A stretch of DNA of 64,000 nucleotides, from contig OX104130.1 of the NCBI GenBank assembly GCA_944470555.2, forward strand, positions 76,699,160-76,763,159, in the 5' to 3' direction. This DNA comes from Heterobilharzia americana (Eukaryota > Platyhelminthes > Trematoda > Strigeidida > Schistosomatidae). The first letter of the stretch is position 1, and each line of letters starts with the position of its first letter. Of the stretch, positions 51,128 to 62,427 are shown piece by piece. A program made the position numbers and the translations under genes. Below the pieces are notes generated by a model, which was given only the letters and a program-made list of their open reading frames with translations, was not told the origin of the DNA and ran no database searches.

Positions 51128-52228
51128 TATACGATGATGCTACATGCCAACTGATACACAATGGAAAGCTCAGTGATACCTTTGAAGTAAATATATGAAA
51201 AAAACAAGATCGCCGCTTACTATTAGTGACGATCTCTTTGATTTTCGTAGACTGGACTAGATCATGTAGGAAACTGCGAGGAGCGAGAAGATGGCCATGC
51301 GCTATTTGACAAGAGAAAAATCCTAGAAGACTTGAATCTCATCGATGATGATTTATATCTTATATCTAATGTCTCACAAACTCGAAGATGTACAGGCGAA
51401 GACTAACAAGTTGACAGAAGAGGTGAGGCAGGGCAGTGAAGATGAGACTTCCTTTAAATAAACGTAGAGCAGACAGAGGTGATGAAGATATCCAACCAAC
51501 AACAGAAACAACAACAAGCACCAATCAAATGAACGGGCGAAACCTAAAGGAGGTAGTCTAGTTCACCTACCTGAGCAGGCAGCATCGATTCAGCTACAGG
51601 TGGCGGTGGTACAAATGAGGATGTAAAGGCCAGGATCGTAAAGACGGAAGGACAGGGCTTCATCAATCTGAAATCAGTGTAGAGATCTACTCCACTCAAC
51701 ATCACTCAGCATAAAGCATGAAAAAGATGCGCATTTTCAACACTAATGTCAGTCAAGTCAGTGCTTCTATGTGATGGTCGAGAGGCTTGGCCTGTTGCGA
51801 AAAGCATTCCCAACAAACTACATACACTTATCAACAGTTACCGCCTATGCTTACTCTATAATGACACTAAAGATCAGATAACCAGAAAGAATAAACAACG
51901 AGAATATCCGGCTGACTGGCAGTCGATCAACCAAGAAGCTATAGTCCAGCAAATACGCAGAAGAAGGAAGTTGAGATGGATTGGGCATGCAGTGAGAAAT
52001 CCATTCAGAGACATCATGACCCAGGCCAGGTACTCGAGTTTAATCCAAAGTGGAAACGACGGTTTTGGCATCCGAGCTGAAAGTGACATGGAGGAGATCA
52101 TGTGAGGAGGAAATGCAAGCTTGTGGGGAGTCCTGAAGCCAGGTTCAAAAGACTACAGAGAAGAGAGTGGAATGGAGGCATGCGACTGAAGTACTTTATT
52201 CCACTAATAACCCAAAGGACAAATAATA
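51128..52228 (+). mobile_element. RTE copy C, 5'-truncated, 3' third only
   Basis: Similarity to the other copies starts in the reverse transcriptase (the region equal to about 27230 in B) and runs to the 3' end with CCAAAGGACAAATAATAATA. The FADD region reads NLIDDDLYL (about 51335). The C-terminal part is open for 119 codons (51746-52105), with SIPNKLHTLINSYRL and RRRKLRWIGHAVRNP. The (TAA)n tail is followed within about 10 bases by the 5' end of copy D, so the two stand head-to-tail. Confidence 0.88.
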
Positions 52229-52455
52229 ATAAATAACGCCTTGTTAACTAGTTCACTAGTTACTAGCCGGTCCTAAGCCCCCATAAATAGGGAAGGTTGG
52301 GCATGAGGCTAGCTACCCCACCCCGTAAAATAATTCTAACTGCTAAAGAAACTTCAAAGCGCAAACAACATATAAAAGAATAATAACAAAATTATTCCTC
52401 GCTGAAATCGGAGAAGCGAAATGACGCCGGTTGGTGAAAGCCTTCGGGAAACCAA

Positions 52456-55400
52456 TTGGCCGATGTGTCCACTCTCGATGAAAGTGAAAGTAAATGTGAG
52501 GATATGAAATGGGCTGGAGAGGCAGCCCAGATTGCAAACAAGATGAGAAGGTATCACATTGAAGTGCTTGGAATTTGCGAAAGCAGATGGAATGGGAGTG
52601 GACTCTCCAAACTGTCAACTGAAGAATCAATAATCTACACCGATATTGTCACCCAGACGACAACCACGAGCACACTGAGTTATGGAGTGGCTATCATGAT
52701 GTCCTCAAGAGCATCGAAGGCTCTCATGCAGTGGGAACCAATCTCCTTCTGCAGGATCATGACAGCAAGATTTAACTCAAAAGGAAGGAAGGAAGGTCAC
52801 AATCATACAATGATACGCTACACTATGCATCTACAAATAATGCAGAGCAAGAGAAGAAGGATGAATTCTACGGACAACTGCAATCAACACTGGAACAGAC
52901 CTCACTTCAGTTGGCGATATCGAAATTCTAATGGGCGATATGAATGCCAAACTGGGAGGTGACAACACAGGAGGAGAACTAACCATGGGTCGAGAAGCGC
53001 TCGGTGAGGTGAAATGAACGACAATGGAGAATTGTTTACAGAATTCTGTGCATTCAACGATTTGGTGATTGGAGGTGAGGCAGTGTGTTCAGGCAGGAGG
53101 ATATCCACAAGGCGACATGGATTTCATCAGACACCAGATGGACACACTAAAAATCAGATTGACTCCATCTCAATGTGAAGAAAGTGGAGACGCAGCCAGC
53201 CTACTTGACACAAGGTCAATAAGAGGAGCAGATGTAGGCTCAGACCACTCACCATCTGGTGCAAGGAACCTTCCAAATCAAGTTGGAAGCCTTCAAGTAA
53301 GCTGGTGATAGACCGCAGTTCAAGTACAACACTCGGAAACTGAAGGATGAAACTAAAGGAAATCTTCACGGTAGCCATCAAGACAAAATGGGAGATATCG
53401 AGGAACATCCCTGAAGAAACCTGTCTGGAAGAACACTGGAAGTCTTTTAAAGAGATGTAGAAAGAAACCTGCACAACCGTATTAGTAAGGAAGAGGAAAC
53501 AAGACTAAGAATGGATCTCGATGGACACATGGAAAGTGATAGAGCAGGGGGAGGAAGATGGTGAAACAGAAGATAAACCAGTGCAAGGATACCCAAGGAG
53601 AAGGGGAACTGAGTACAATGTATAAAGTACTACACTGGATAAAGAAGTGAAGAAAAAGAAGAGTGCACCCAAAGACAAAAGGCACTTCTAAGAAACACTG
53701 GCAAGTGAAGCAGAACAGGCTGCAGGTAAGAGAGACAGAGACCTGACAACATTGTATCAAATAACCAGGTTACTATCTGGGAGGGAAGAGATCAACACAG
53801 TGCAGATGAAACCAATAGAAGATGATGACAGAAATTTAATTACGAAAGAAGAGAAACAAAGGAAACGATGAATTGACAACTTCAAAAGGCTCTTGAATAG
53901 ACCACAAACTGCACTTCGTCCAGAAATACCACCTGCAGCCCAGCCACAGAACTGCAAGTGAACATAAATCCTCCAACAAAATTCAAAGTCCTGAACGATA
54001 TAAAACTTCTGAAATGCGGGAAAGCAGCAGGACCAGATGGGACCCCACCAGAAGCACTGAGAGCAGACGTAGAGACAATATGGGATATGCTCACACCACT
54101 ATTGCAGAAGGTTTGGAAGGGAGGAAAGCTACCTGGCGATTGGAAGAAGGGTTACATTATCAAACTCCCGAAGAAATGAGACCTCTGTGTTTGCAAGAAC
54201 TGGCATGAATCACTCTCCTGTCCGCACCAAGCGATATATTAAGCCACATCATCTTGGAGAGACTACAGGATGCACTAGATTCAAATGTACGACGAAACTA
54301 GCTGGCTGCAATCAGGAAGTACAAATAATGTGCGGACCAAATTGCAACGCTTCGCTTCATCATTGAACAGAGTATAGAGTGACAGTCAACCATCTACCTC
54401 AACTTCATCGACTTTGAAAAGGTCTTTGACAGCGTCGACCGACAAGTAATTTGACCACCAGTTGCTTCAACCCTACGGAATACCACAACCCTTTACCGAT
54501 CTCATTCAACAACTAAATGAAGACTCCACATGCCAAGTTATTCACAATGGGAAGATTAGTGATGCCATTGAAGCGAAGTGAAGGCAGGACTATTACAAGA
54601 CTGCCATCTATTATCACCCATGTTATTCTTCATTGTGATCGACTGGATCATGCAGCAGACAACAGTGAGGAGTGAGAAGATGGGTACACGCTGTTTGATC
54701 GATGAAAAGAGCCTAGGAGATTTGAATCTCGCCAATAACTTATGACTAATGTCACACAAACTCGAAGATCTACAGGCGGAAACTAACAAGTTGACACAAG
54801 AGGCGAGGCAGGGCAGCAAAGGCGGGACACCATTCAAGTGAATGAAGATAAGACAGACGTGATGAAGATACCCAATCAACAACACCAACACCATTACCAC
54901 CACCACCAACAACAACAACAAGCTGCAATCACCATCAACAGGAGAGAGTTAAAGGAAGTAGCCTATTTCACCAACCTATCTACGCAGGCAGCACTGTTTC
55001 AACTACAGGTGACACAGGCACACACGACGACGTCAAAGTAGCCATGATCGGAAAAGCAGGCGAGACATGCCTGCTTTCATTAACTTGAAACCAGTGTGGA
55101 GATCTTCTACACTCCACTCAGCATAAAGCGTGAACAACATTCGGATTTTCAACACCAATCGGGTTAAGTCAGTGCTGCTGTATTGCTCAGAGACTTGGCA
55201 CGCTAAGAAAGGCATTTTCATCAAACTACAGACATTCATCAACAACTGCCGACTACACTCACTCACTCAATACTGAATCTCAGATGGTCAGAATGATAAG
55301 AATAAGCAACGAGGAACTGTGGCTGGCTGGCTGACTGGCTGGCTGGCTGGCTGGCAACGAACCAACGAAGCAAGAAGCTATCGCTGAACGAATATGCACT

Positions 55401-55640
55401 TGAAGGAAGTGGAGATGGATTGGACTGGGCATACAGTGAGAAGGCCGACTGGGGACATCACACACCAGGCCAGTCACTCGAGTGTAATGCAAAGGGGAAA
55501 CAACGAGTTGTGTGTGTGTGAGGTGAGAGTGACATGGAGGAGGTGGTGTGTGTGAGGAGGAAATGAGAGGTTGTGGGCTTTCCTTGATGCAGGTTGGAAA
55601 GATTTGAGAGAAGAGAGTGAAATGGAGACGTGCTACTGAA
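52456..55640 (+). pseudogene. Broken endonuclease-reverse transcriptase ORF of RTE copy D
   Basis: The endonuclease part can be read from about 52490 (AAQIANKMRRYHIEVLGICE), then MGDMNAKLGGDNTG (about 52931) and RGADVGSDHSPSG (about 53223-53262). The reverse transcriptase has KLLKCGKAAGPDGTPPEA (about 54002), LPGDWKKGYIIKLPKK (to 54177) and IDFEKVFDSVDR (about 54407-54442). The FADD box is degraded (LANNL, about 54728). A CAx-rich tract near 54878-54922 and a GGCT tract at 55321-55354 lie inside the coding region. There are multiple frameshifts. Three open stretches of 65-168 codons are pieces of it. Confidence 0.88.
55321..55354 (+). repeat. (GGCT)n tract inside the RTE copy D coding region
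   Basis: About eight GGCT units with one variant (GACT). The same tract, longer, is in copy E on the opposite strand (61750-61812). It is absent from B and C at the equivalent place, where the family reads an ELWERTNQ-like sequence. Confidence 0.95.
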
Positions 55641-55695
55641 GCCCTATGTTTTACTAGGAACCCAAAGGACAAATAATATTAATAATAATAATAAT

Positions 55696-56082
55696 TGAAT
55701 ACCGACTAAACGAAGGATATAAGTATGGATGAAAATAAGGTCAGATATTGTGGGAAAAAGATTTCGTACATATTCCTCCTAAGTTGTCAGTTTATGCAGG
55801 AAACTTCCTTTTTATAATATGTCACATATAGTTACGATTAAATAAGTTGAAAAGTGTTTTTTCTTAAGAAAGTCCTACTAATCTACTACTTCAAAAATCG
55901 TTGTTGACAATCAAAATTTTATGTTATGTGACATCGAAAAAAAATCCGGATAGCGATGTCATAATTATTTAATAACAAAATGCACGGTCAAATCTTACAT
56001 TTCGTCACCTAATGACTTTCATCAAGAACTGTTCAGTAATCCATCAATATAAGTATAAAACTGGGACACTGTGGTAGAATTC
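55696..56082. other. Unassigned DNA
   Basis: Short AT-rich stretch between copy D and the foldback repeat. Nothing recognisable. Confidence 0.4.
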
Positions 56083-56311
56083 GATTCCGTATTAGATTTG
56101 TTTATTTAATATATTGCGAACAATGATACAATATTATTTACTTGGTAATGTTCCGAGAGTAAATTATTACTGCTCATAATCATATCAATCATAATAAATG
56201 CTACACCAATATGATTATGAGCAATGGTAATTTATGCTTGAAACGTCATCAAGTAAATAATACTGCATCAGTTTGCGCTATATATTAAATAAACAAATCT
56301 AATATGGAATC
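56083..56311. repeat. Foldback (MITE-like) inverted repeat, 229 bp
   Basis: The two halves, about 56083-56186 and 56210-56311, are imperfect reverse complements of about 100 bp each (roughly 80-85% by eye) around a loop of about 23 bases. The outer ends GATTCCGTATTAGATTT and AAATCTAATATGGAATC pair almost perfectly, and so do the inner GCTCATAATCATAT and ATATGATTATGAGC. No coding potential and no clear flanking duplication. Confidence 0.85.
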
Positions 56312-59300
56312 GCTTAGCAATTCCTCTGGTATTTCTGCAACAGAATACATGACCACACAAATAGCATAACTTTTTATTTAAATTCGATTACTTGTGGTGC
56401 ACAGCGTGAATAAATATTCATAAAGATTTCTTGAATAAGTAGAAGCAAATAGATTTCTTAAATTAAAGGCGATTACCAATCTCAGTAGAGAATCACAAAG
56501 GATCCATTTACGTGTGTTCCCAGTCAGATCTCCTCGGTCTCTATTCTGTTAGACATAGCTTCGCATATATATAAAGACAATCATTGCGGTTTCCAAGCTT
56601 ATGATGACAAGACTGCTAATTATACATTCTGGAATAACAATAATAATGGTGATCTCAGTAAAGAGAATAATTATGAGAAAGACATGGTTAGGTGAATAAG
56701 CTCTCCTGTAGGCAAGGTAGAGATAAAAGCTGTATAAGTTTATTCTGAATACAAAGGTCAGCATTTTTTATCGGTAACGTCTAAGTCTCAGTTACATGTG
56801 AAAGATACATTAGAATTCTGTTGAAAATATTCAGTGGAATGCCAAAATCACTTAAAAACGCTTTCATTTTGTCCGATCTGTGACCACTATCAACGAAATG
56901 CCAAAAACAGAGCTTTATATAGACTCAACCTATCCATTTCCCACTCACAGAGACAGTTATTCGGCAACATGTTGGTTGATATGCCTAAGTTGTATGTCTG
57001 GTAAAACTGTCTCCACCATTTTAATCAATAAATATACATAAAAATGATGAGATATATGTAGGCGGGATCTTAAATAATCCATCTGCGCATAAAACGTTCC
57101 AGTTTTTGTAGCATAAATATTTTGAACTGAAAATGTAAATGTCAATTAATTGTCACTGAAAGCACATTCTGTTATCTCTCCAAATGTTAGAAAGTAAAAA
57201 TTTGAATAAAGGATGCTAGGAAGATGGAAATAGTATCAGGGATAGAAAACTATCAAGGAAATGTAACAGTCTATTTCACTAAACAATTTTAGTCCTTAAA
57301 ATCTCGATGGATTCGATCTACAGTCTCGAACCGATCGAAGTTTCTTGTTAGGAAGATCATGTGTAAGATAGATAAATAACTTTTGCATTTTGTGATGCAT
57401 GTACGCAATTCATCTACCAGCAGCTATTTGAGCAATACTGAACGCAGTCAATACAGAATGAACTCTTGAGAAACACTGTTTACTTGTTCTTCGACTTTGT
57501 TGGCATGACACCATTGAAAGTTTATTGAAACAGAAAAATATAGTAGGTAACTAAGTGAAATTGAAACATTAACATTCCTTTAGACTGTTTAGTGTTTTGG
57601 GTACTTTGTCGACCAGAAAATAAAGACTTTTACAAACATAAGTAAAACTATTCATAACTATTCAATCCCATTGTATGGTTAATTTTTCGTGTCAAGAAAT
57701 GAACGAAAAAGATCATCTTTCTTATGAACTTTAGAAAGATCATTTAATTGAGGAATTACTCAGCCAGATAGTTTTAGTTATCCAAATAGCTCTAAAATAA
57801 TGATCAATTCGTTTTTCATATTCTTCAGACTTTTTGTCAGCTTTTTCTAAGAGATTAGAACATCGATATTTAATATTATATTATACTCTAAGTGGATATC
57901 ATATCTGTAGTGAACCAATGTAATAATACTGTATATACGTACATTTAAATGTTCTCCTCAATTGTGTTTAAGTTTTGCTAGCATTTTAGACAAGGAGATA
58001 TGTCCATTAAGTCTTAAAAGTGGAGTAAATCAATGAAAAACAATATTTATTTCTTGATGAGAAGAATATCGGTTTACATCAGTTCGATTCTGGAACACAC
58101 AGTCTATATTGTACGCTGAACGCTGTCTTTGAAATAACCGAATATGAACAATCCAAGAAGAAAGACATTTGCAGAATAACATGTTATTATTAATCCTAGA
58201 TGTCAAGTCTTGGTTTATTTCAACATATTTAAAGTATATCAGGTCATTAATACTACTAAGAACTTTATTTTAATTGTAGGCTGTTTACAGCTATTTGATG
58301 AAAGAGTGTGAAATAAAATGAGCTCATTTAGGATTTGTCTTGGTGCGAACTTGACAGACGCAAAGACCAATCACTAATTATTCGGACTTCTTATATACCC
58401 ACGAATACGAGACCAAGGAAGAACACGATAGCGTAGTCGGATGGAATAGTATATTTGGATGGTTATGCCAAAATACTGATGCGTTCCAACTAACTGGCTA
58501 GAGAGTCGAATACGAGCAGTGAAACGTAACACAACAGTGTGCCAAATGGCGAGGATGCTTGACCGGGTGCCTTCAGCTTGACGAGTCCAGTTAAACTATC
58601 AAGGTCAGCATCAATGTTGAATGTCGTCAAACCCTAGGCTATTGATTTTGATAAAGTGTATGACGCTACACTCATTTTATTCTTCAAAGGTCTTTGTTTG
58701 TGCATTGTGGAAATTTGTCAATGTAAGATATCAAAGCGAACTGTTCGAAAAAGTCCGATTTCATCACTTTAGCAGGTAAAAAGTGTTACGTTGGGACTTC
58801 AGTCTTAATATTCTTATAACTGACTACTGCTCACTATTATCATTTTCAGTATGATCTTTGTTTTACTTTTTTTTGCCTGCTTCACATTTATCAAAGGGAC
58901 TTGTAACTAACCCACTGAGTATCGAGAAACAACTTTCTCTTCATAGAATTTCATAATTTTCTCATAACTTTCACAATCGCTTGCAATATTATGTATTCTT
59001 TTCCCTTCCATGGAAACCAAAGTGAATAGAATGCCAATAACACTATGGTAGTCCAGAATTCAATAAATTTCTTAGGTTTTTATTATAGAGATAATTATGG
59101 TTGTATGGCATAAGAAGGAAAAATCATCGAATAGGAAAATTCCCGTTAGGCTTTGAAATTTCTTCTCTCTTTATGTGATAACAAAATTAGCCCTACCAGT
59201 TTGAACTGTGCATTTTTGTCATTGTGTACAATACAATTAAAATACTCTTTATAACAAGACGTATATCCAGGAGCCTTCTACCAAGAATCACTTTGCTTCA

Positions 59301-59369
59301 AAGTTTCAAGAAGAAGCCCATAGACTAATGTCTATAAATCAGATTTCAGGTTTGTATTCATCATGGAGT
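56312..59369. other. Unassigned AT-rich DNA
   Basis: No gene recognised. Two minus-strand frames (56549-56764, 56957-57145) are short and motif-free. A stretch at about 58400-58680 is richer in CG dinucleotides and contains a string that could be read as IDFDKVYDA (about 58640-58670), similar to the RT motif IDFEKAFDS, but the surroundings are not recognisable as RTE. Confidence 0.4.
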
Positions 59370-59485
59370 GATATCAGTTGGAGAAATATTGGAAACCTGG
59401 GAGCAGTGGACATCTGTTTCCTCGGTGCATAGGACTCCTCAACAGTGCACTCCCATGACCTCACCTAGGATTCAGCCAAAGACCT
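59370..59485 (-). repeat. Schistosome-type SINE tail fragment, minus strand
   Basis: The minus strand reads GTTGAGGAGTCCTATGCACC, then a GTCCACTGCTCCCAGGTTTCC stretch. This resembles the dispersed schistosome repeat tail that runs GCTGAGGAGTCC..., then GTCCAGTGCTTCCAGGTTTTCC. The resemblance is from memory. A short SINE or a solo tail is likely. Confidence 0.45.
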
Positions 59486-59544
59486 TCATGTTCCACAGGT
59501 AACATACTTCCATTGATCCACTTGGTTGGGATCCAATGGCCAAA

Positions 59545-59690
59545 ATTTTCCAGTGACTTAATGGTAACGTGCTGGTGACGGAACCTAAAGATTTTAAGTT
59601 CGATTGCTGGCGGGTTTGTTGATGCTTACTGCTTAGGGCTGTCATATCATGACAAACTGACTGTTCAGTGCCCCTAGGTTTTCAATGTTA
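59545..59690 (+). repeat. tRNA-headed SINE-like repeat, plus strand
   Basis: The head has A-box-like CTTAATGGTAACGTGCTGG (from about 59557) and B-box-like TTAAGTTCGATTGCTG (about 59594-59611). It is followed about 50 bases later by TGTTCAGTGCCCCTAGGTTT (about 59661-59682), the same tail type as in the neighbouring minus-strand fragment. Too diverged for a tRNA gene. Confidence 0.5.
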
Positions 59691-60011
59691 TCTTAACAGA
59701 TATCAGCTGATTATGAACAGTACGTTGAAATAAGTAAGCCCTTACAAACTTTAAGATAAAGAACTAAACGTCGACTCGAATAAATAAAAGTCATCAATTT
59801 TTCTAACTAACACTATGTGCAAAATTTAAATATCAGGCCATTTCACTCAAGCATAATATGCAAAAAGGTAGTCAAAGCACACAGGACCTTACCAATCATG
59901 TCCAACTTATCAGAGATGAGGAATGTTTAGATTTTGAGAAATTTGTCAAAACAAATCATCTTTGAGTGAAGTTTTTCTACTGCATTGCTTCACGTAAACA
60001 TTGCAGAGATG

Positions 60012-60020
60012 CATGCAAAA
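60012..60020 (+). repeat. Left target-site duplication of the mini-RTE
   Basis: CATGCAAAA, repeated exactly at 60403-60411 directly after the TAAT tail of the 382-bp element. Confidence 0.75.
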
Positions 60021-60402
60021 CTGACAACTGTGCCTGGTTATCTAGTTCATGAGTTACTAGCTGGTCCTAAGCTCAGATGAAGAGAGAAGGTTGAGAATAG
60101 GGCTAGCAACTCGACCACAGAAAACCAATATACAAAATGACTTGGAGATGGATTGGGCATGCAGTGAGAAATCCATTCAGAGACATCACGACCCAGGCCA
60201 AGTACTCAAGTTTAATTCAAAGTGGAAACGATGGTTTTGGCATCCGAGCTGAAAGTGACATGGAGGAGATCATGTGAGAAGGAAATGCAAGCTTGTAGGG
60301 AGTCCTGAAGCCAGATTCAAAAGACTACAAAGAAGAGAGTGGAATGGAGGCGTGCGACTGAAGTACTATGTCCCACTAGGAATCCAAGGAATAAATAATA
60401 AT
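60021..60402 (+). mobile_element. Non-autonomous mini-RTE: element 5' end fused to 3' end, 382 bp
   Basis: The first part (about 60032-60130) is the RTE 5' leader: TTATCTAGTTCATGAGTTAC, TCCTAAGC, AGAGAGAAGGTTG. At about 60137 the sequence jumps to the C-terminal coding end, GAGATGGATTGGGCATGC, and continues to the 3' end with CCACTAGGAATCCAAGGA and an ATAAATAATAAT tail. The whole endonuclease and reverse-transcriptase core is missing. A 9-bp exact duplication brackets it, so the deleted form appears to have inserted as a unit. Its 3' part is closest to copy C (shared GAAATCCATTCAGAGACATC). It would need RTE protein supplied in trans. Confidence 0.82.
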
Positions 60403-60411
60403 CATGCAAAA
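60403..60411 (+). repeat. Right target-site duplication of the mini-RTE
   Basis: CATGCAAAA, matching 60012-60020 at all nine positions; the next bases outward differ. Confidence 0.75.
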
Positions 60412-61430
60412 ATGATTGCTATGTTTGTAGGATTTCTGGGAACACATTATATACTTTCCTCATATTTCCACCATTGAATTTTCAGTGAACACAAATTGGG
60501 TACTTACTAATTTTGAAGTGTTTTTTTTATCTGTTCGAAACCATATAACTAAACAGTGTTTAATCAATTTTGATGAGCTGAGTAACAATCTAGAAAAGTT
60601 GATTTTCTCACTTCTTCATAGCTGATAAGATTTGTATAAAGGCTACTTCACGAGTAAGAAGACAAGATTTGTTTCAGAAAATTAAGTTTACCTCTTAAAA
60701 ATTGAAGGAAAACCAAGATTCTTAGTTAAAGAAAAGTAAATCACAAATCAGAAAAGAAATAAAAACAACACTGATAAAATATAATATGAAACAAAGTTAT
60801 TTACTACATAAGAAACATGTTCTTCATATTCTTAAGTACAGCTGTTACCATTAGCTTTGTACGGGAGATAATGCTGGGAAATGATTTTTTCGTTAAATCA
60901 ACACAGGATTGAAATTCAGTACAAAAACTATTTGGTTATCAGTATACCTGATGAAATTATATTAAACAAAATAAGAAAATTCGTAGGAAAACAAAGAAAA
61001 CAGAAAAGCAGAAAGTAGAACTTGAAGTATACCAGGCTCAGTAAGCAATGAAGTGAAATGCTTCCATTTTTAAACGGTTTCACAGTTTCTTTTAACAAAG
61101 ATGAAATTGTAATCACTTTGTGACTCATAGCCCTGTATGTGAAGTAGGCGAGAAATTTAAGAACATACAGGGAATATACTGCGCAGCTAGAATGAATATT
61201 AAGATGCAGTACAATGGCAGTATTATTAGTACTTCTTTGGTGTTGATAAGCAGATTGCTTTGGATTTCTGAACGCCCTCAATGAAGGTTTAAACGTAAAG
61301 AGAATTAATTTCTTTATTAGAGGTTACAGTAATATGAAACTCTTTTATTCTGCTGAAGAAGCAATAGCTTACACAGCGAAACGTTCAGAAATATCTTGTT
61401 CGGATATTCCAAACACGTTAATCATTTATT
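60412..61430. other. Unassigned DNA
   Basis: AT-rich and without a supportable gene. A minus-strand open frame of 117 codons (60928-61281) has a hydrophobic C-terminal half but no recognisable domain. Near 61350 the string CTGCTGAAGAAGC...GCGAAACGTTC resembles a motif seen at the ends of dispersed schistosome repeats, recalled from memory. Confidence 0.35.
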
Positions 61431-61774
61431 TTTTTGTCCCTTGGGTTCCTAGTAAAACATAGGGCTTCAGTAGCACGTCTCCATTTCACTCTCTTCTCTC
61501 AAATCTTTCCAACCTGCATCAAGGAAAGCCCACAACCTCTCATTTCCTCCTCGCACACACCACCTCCTCCATGTCACCCTCACCTCACACACACACAACT
61601 CCTCGTCTCCCCTTTGCATTCCACTCGAGTGACTGGCCTGGTGTGTGATGTCCCCAGTCGGCCTTCTCACTGTATGTCCAGTCCAATCCATCTCCACTTC
61701 CTTCCAGTGCATATTTGTTCAGCGATAGCTTCTTGCTTCGTTGGTTCGTGGCCAGCCAGCCAGTCAGTCAGTCA

Positions 61775-61806
<32 letters not shown>

Positions 61807-62427
61807 ACCAGCCACAGTTCCTCGTTGCTTATTCTTATCATTCTGACCATCTGAGATTCAGTATTGAGTGAGTGAGTGTAGTCGGCAGTTGTTGATGAAT
61901 GTCTGTAGTTTGATGAAAATGCCTTTCTTAGCGTGCCAAGTCTCTGAGCAATACAGCAGCACTGACTTAACCCGATTGGTGTTGAAAATCCGAATGTTGT
62001 TCACGCTTTGTGCTGAGTGGAGTGTAGAAGATCTCCACACTGGTTTCAAGTTAATGAAAGCAGGCATGTCTCGCCTGCTTTTTCGATCATGGCTACTTTG
62101 ACGTCCTCGTGTGTGCCTGTGTCACCTGTAGTTGAAACAGTGCTGGCTGCGTAGATAGGTAGGTGAAATAGGCTACTTCCTTTAACTCTCTCCTGTTGAT
62201 GGTGATTGCAGCTTGTTGTTGTTGTTGGTGGTGGTGGTAATGGTGTTGGTGTTGTTGATTGGGTATCTTCATCACGTCTGTCTTCCCTACATTCACTTGA
62301 ATGGTGTCCCGTCTTCGCTGCTCTGCCTCGCCTCTTGTGTCAGCCTGTTAGTTTCCGCCTGTAGATCTTCGAGTTTGTGTGACATTAGTCACAAGTTATT
62401 GGAGTTAGACTTCTCCTGCTCTTTAGG
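61431..62427 (-). mobile_element. RTE copy E, 5'-truncated, minus strand
   Basis: The reverse complement of about 54.72-55.67 kb of copy D, with only a few percent difference. One shared frame (61868-62101 here, 55033-55266 in D) differs by one residue over its 77 codons. It starts at the 3' end (minus-strand AGTAGCACGTCTCC next to GGGTTCCTAGTAAAACATAG at 61443-61475) and fades at about 62402-62427 in the reverse-transcriptase FADD region. It includes the expanded GCCA/GTCA tract at 61750-61812. No flanking duplication was recognised. Confidence 0.9.
61750..61812 (-). repeat. (GGCT)n tract in RTE copy E, 63 bp
   Basis: Tetranucleotide repeat written as GCCA with a GTCA block on the plus strand, at the same place in the element as the shorter tract of copy D (55321-55354). 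Confidence 0.95.

Larger units (their letters stand above)
52237..55695 (+). mobile_element. RTE copy D, full length but decayed
   Basis: The 5' signature CTTGTTAACTAGTTCACTAG (52240-52260) follows directly on the tail of copy C. The copy ends with ACTAGGAACCCAAAGGACA and a TAAT/TAA-rich tail to about 55695. Its first half is very close to copy B, including frame-breaking changes. Its last third is very close to copy E. The TAA-rich flanks on both sides would be expected if D had inserted into C's (TAA)n tail, but a target-site duplication cannot be separated from the tail repeats. Confidence 0.9.

Noticed and set aside
58640..58680. IDFDKVYDA-like string suggesting another RT
   Set aside because: No adjoining RT motif in any frame; an isolated nine-residue resemblance is not enough.
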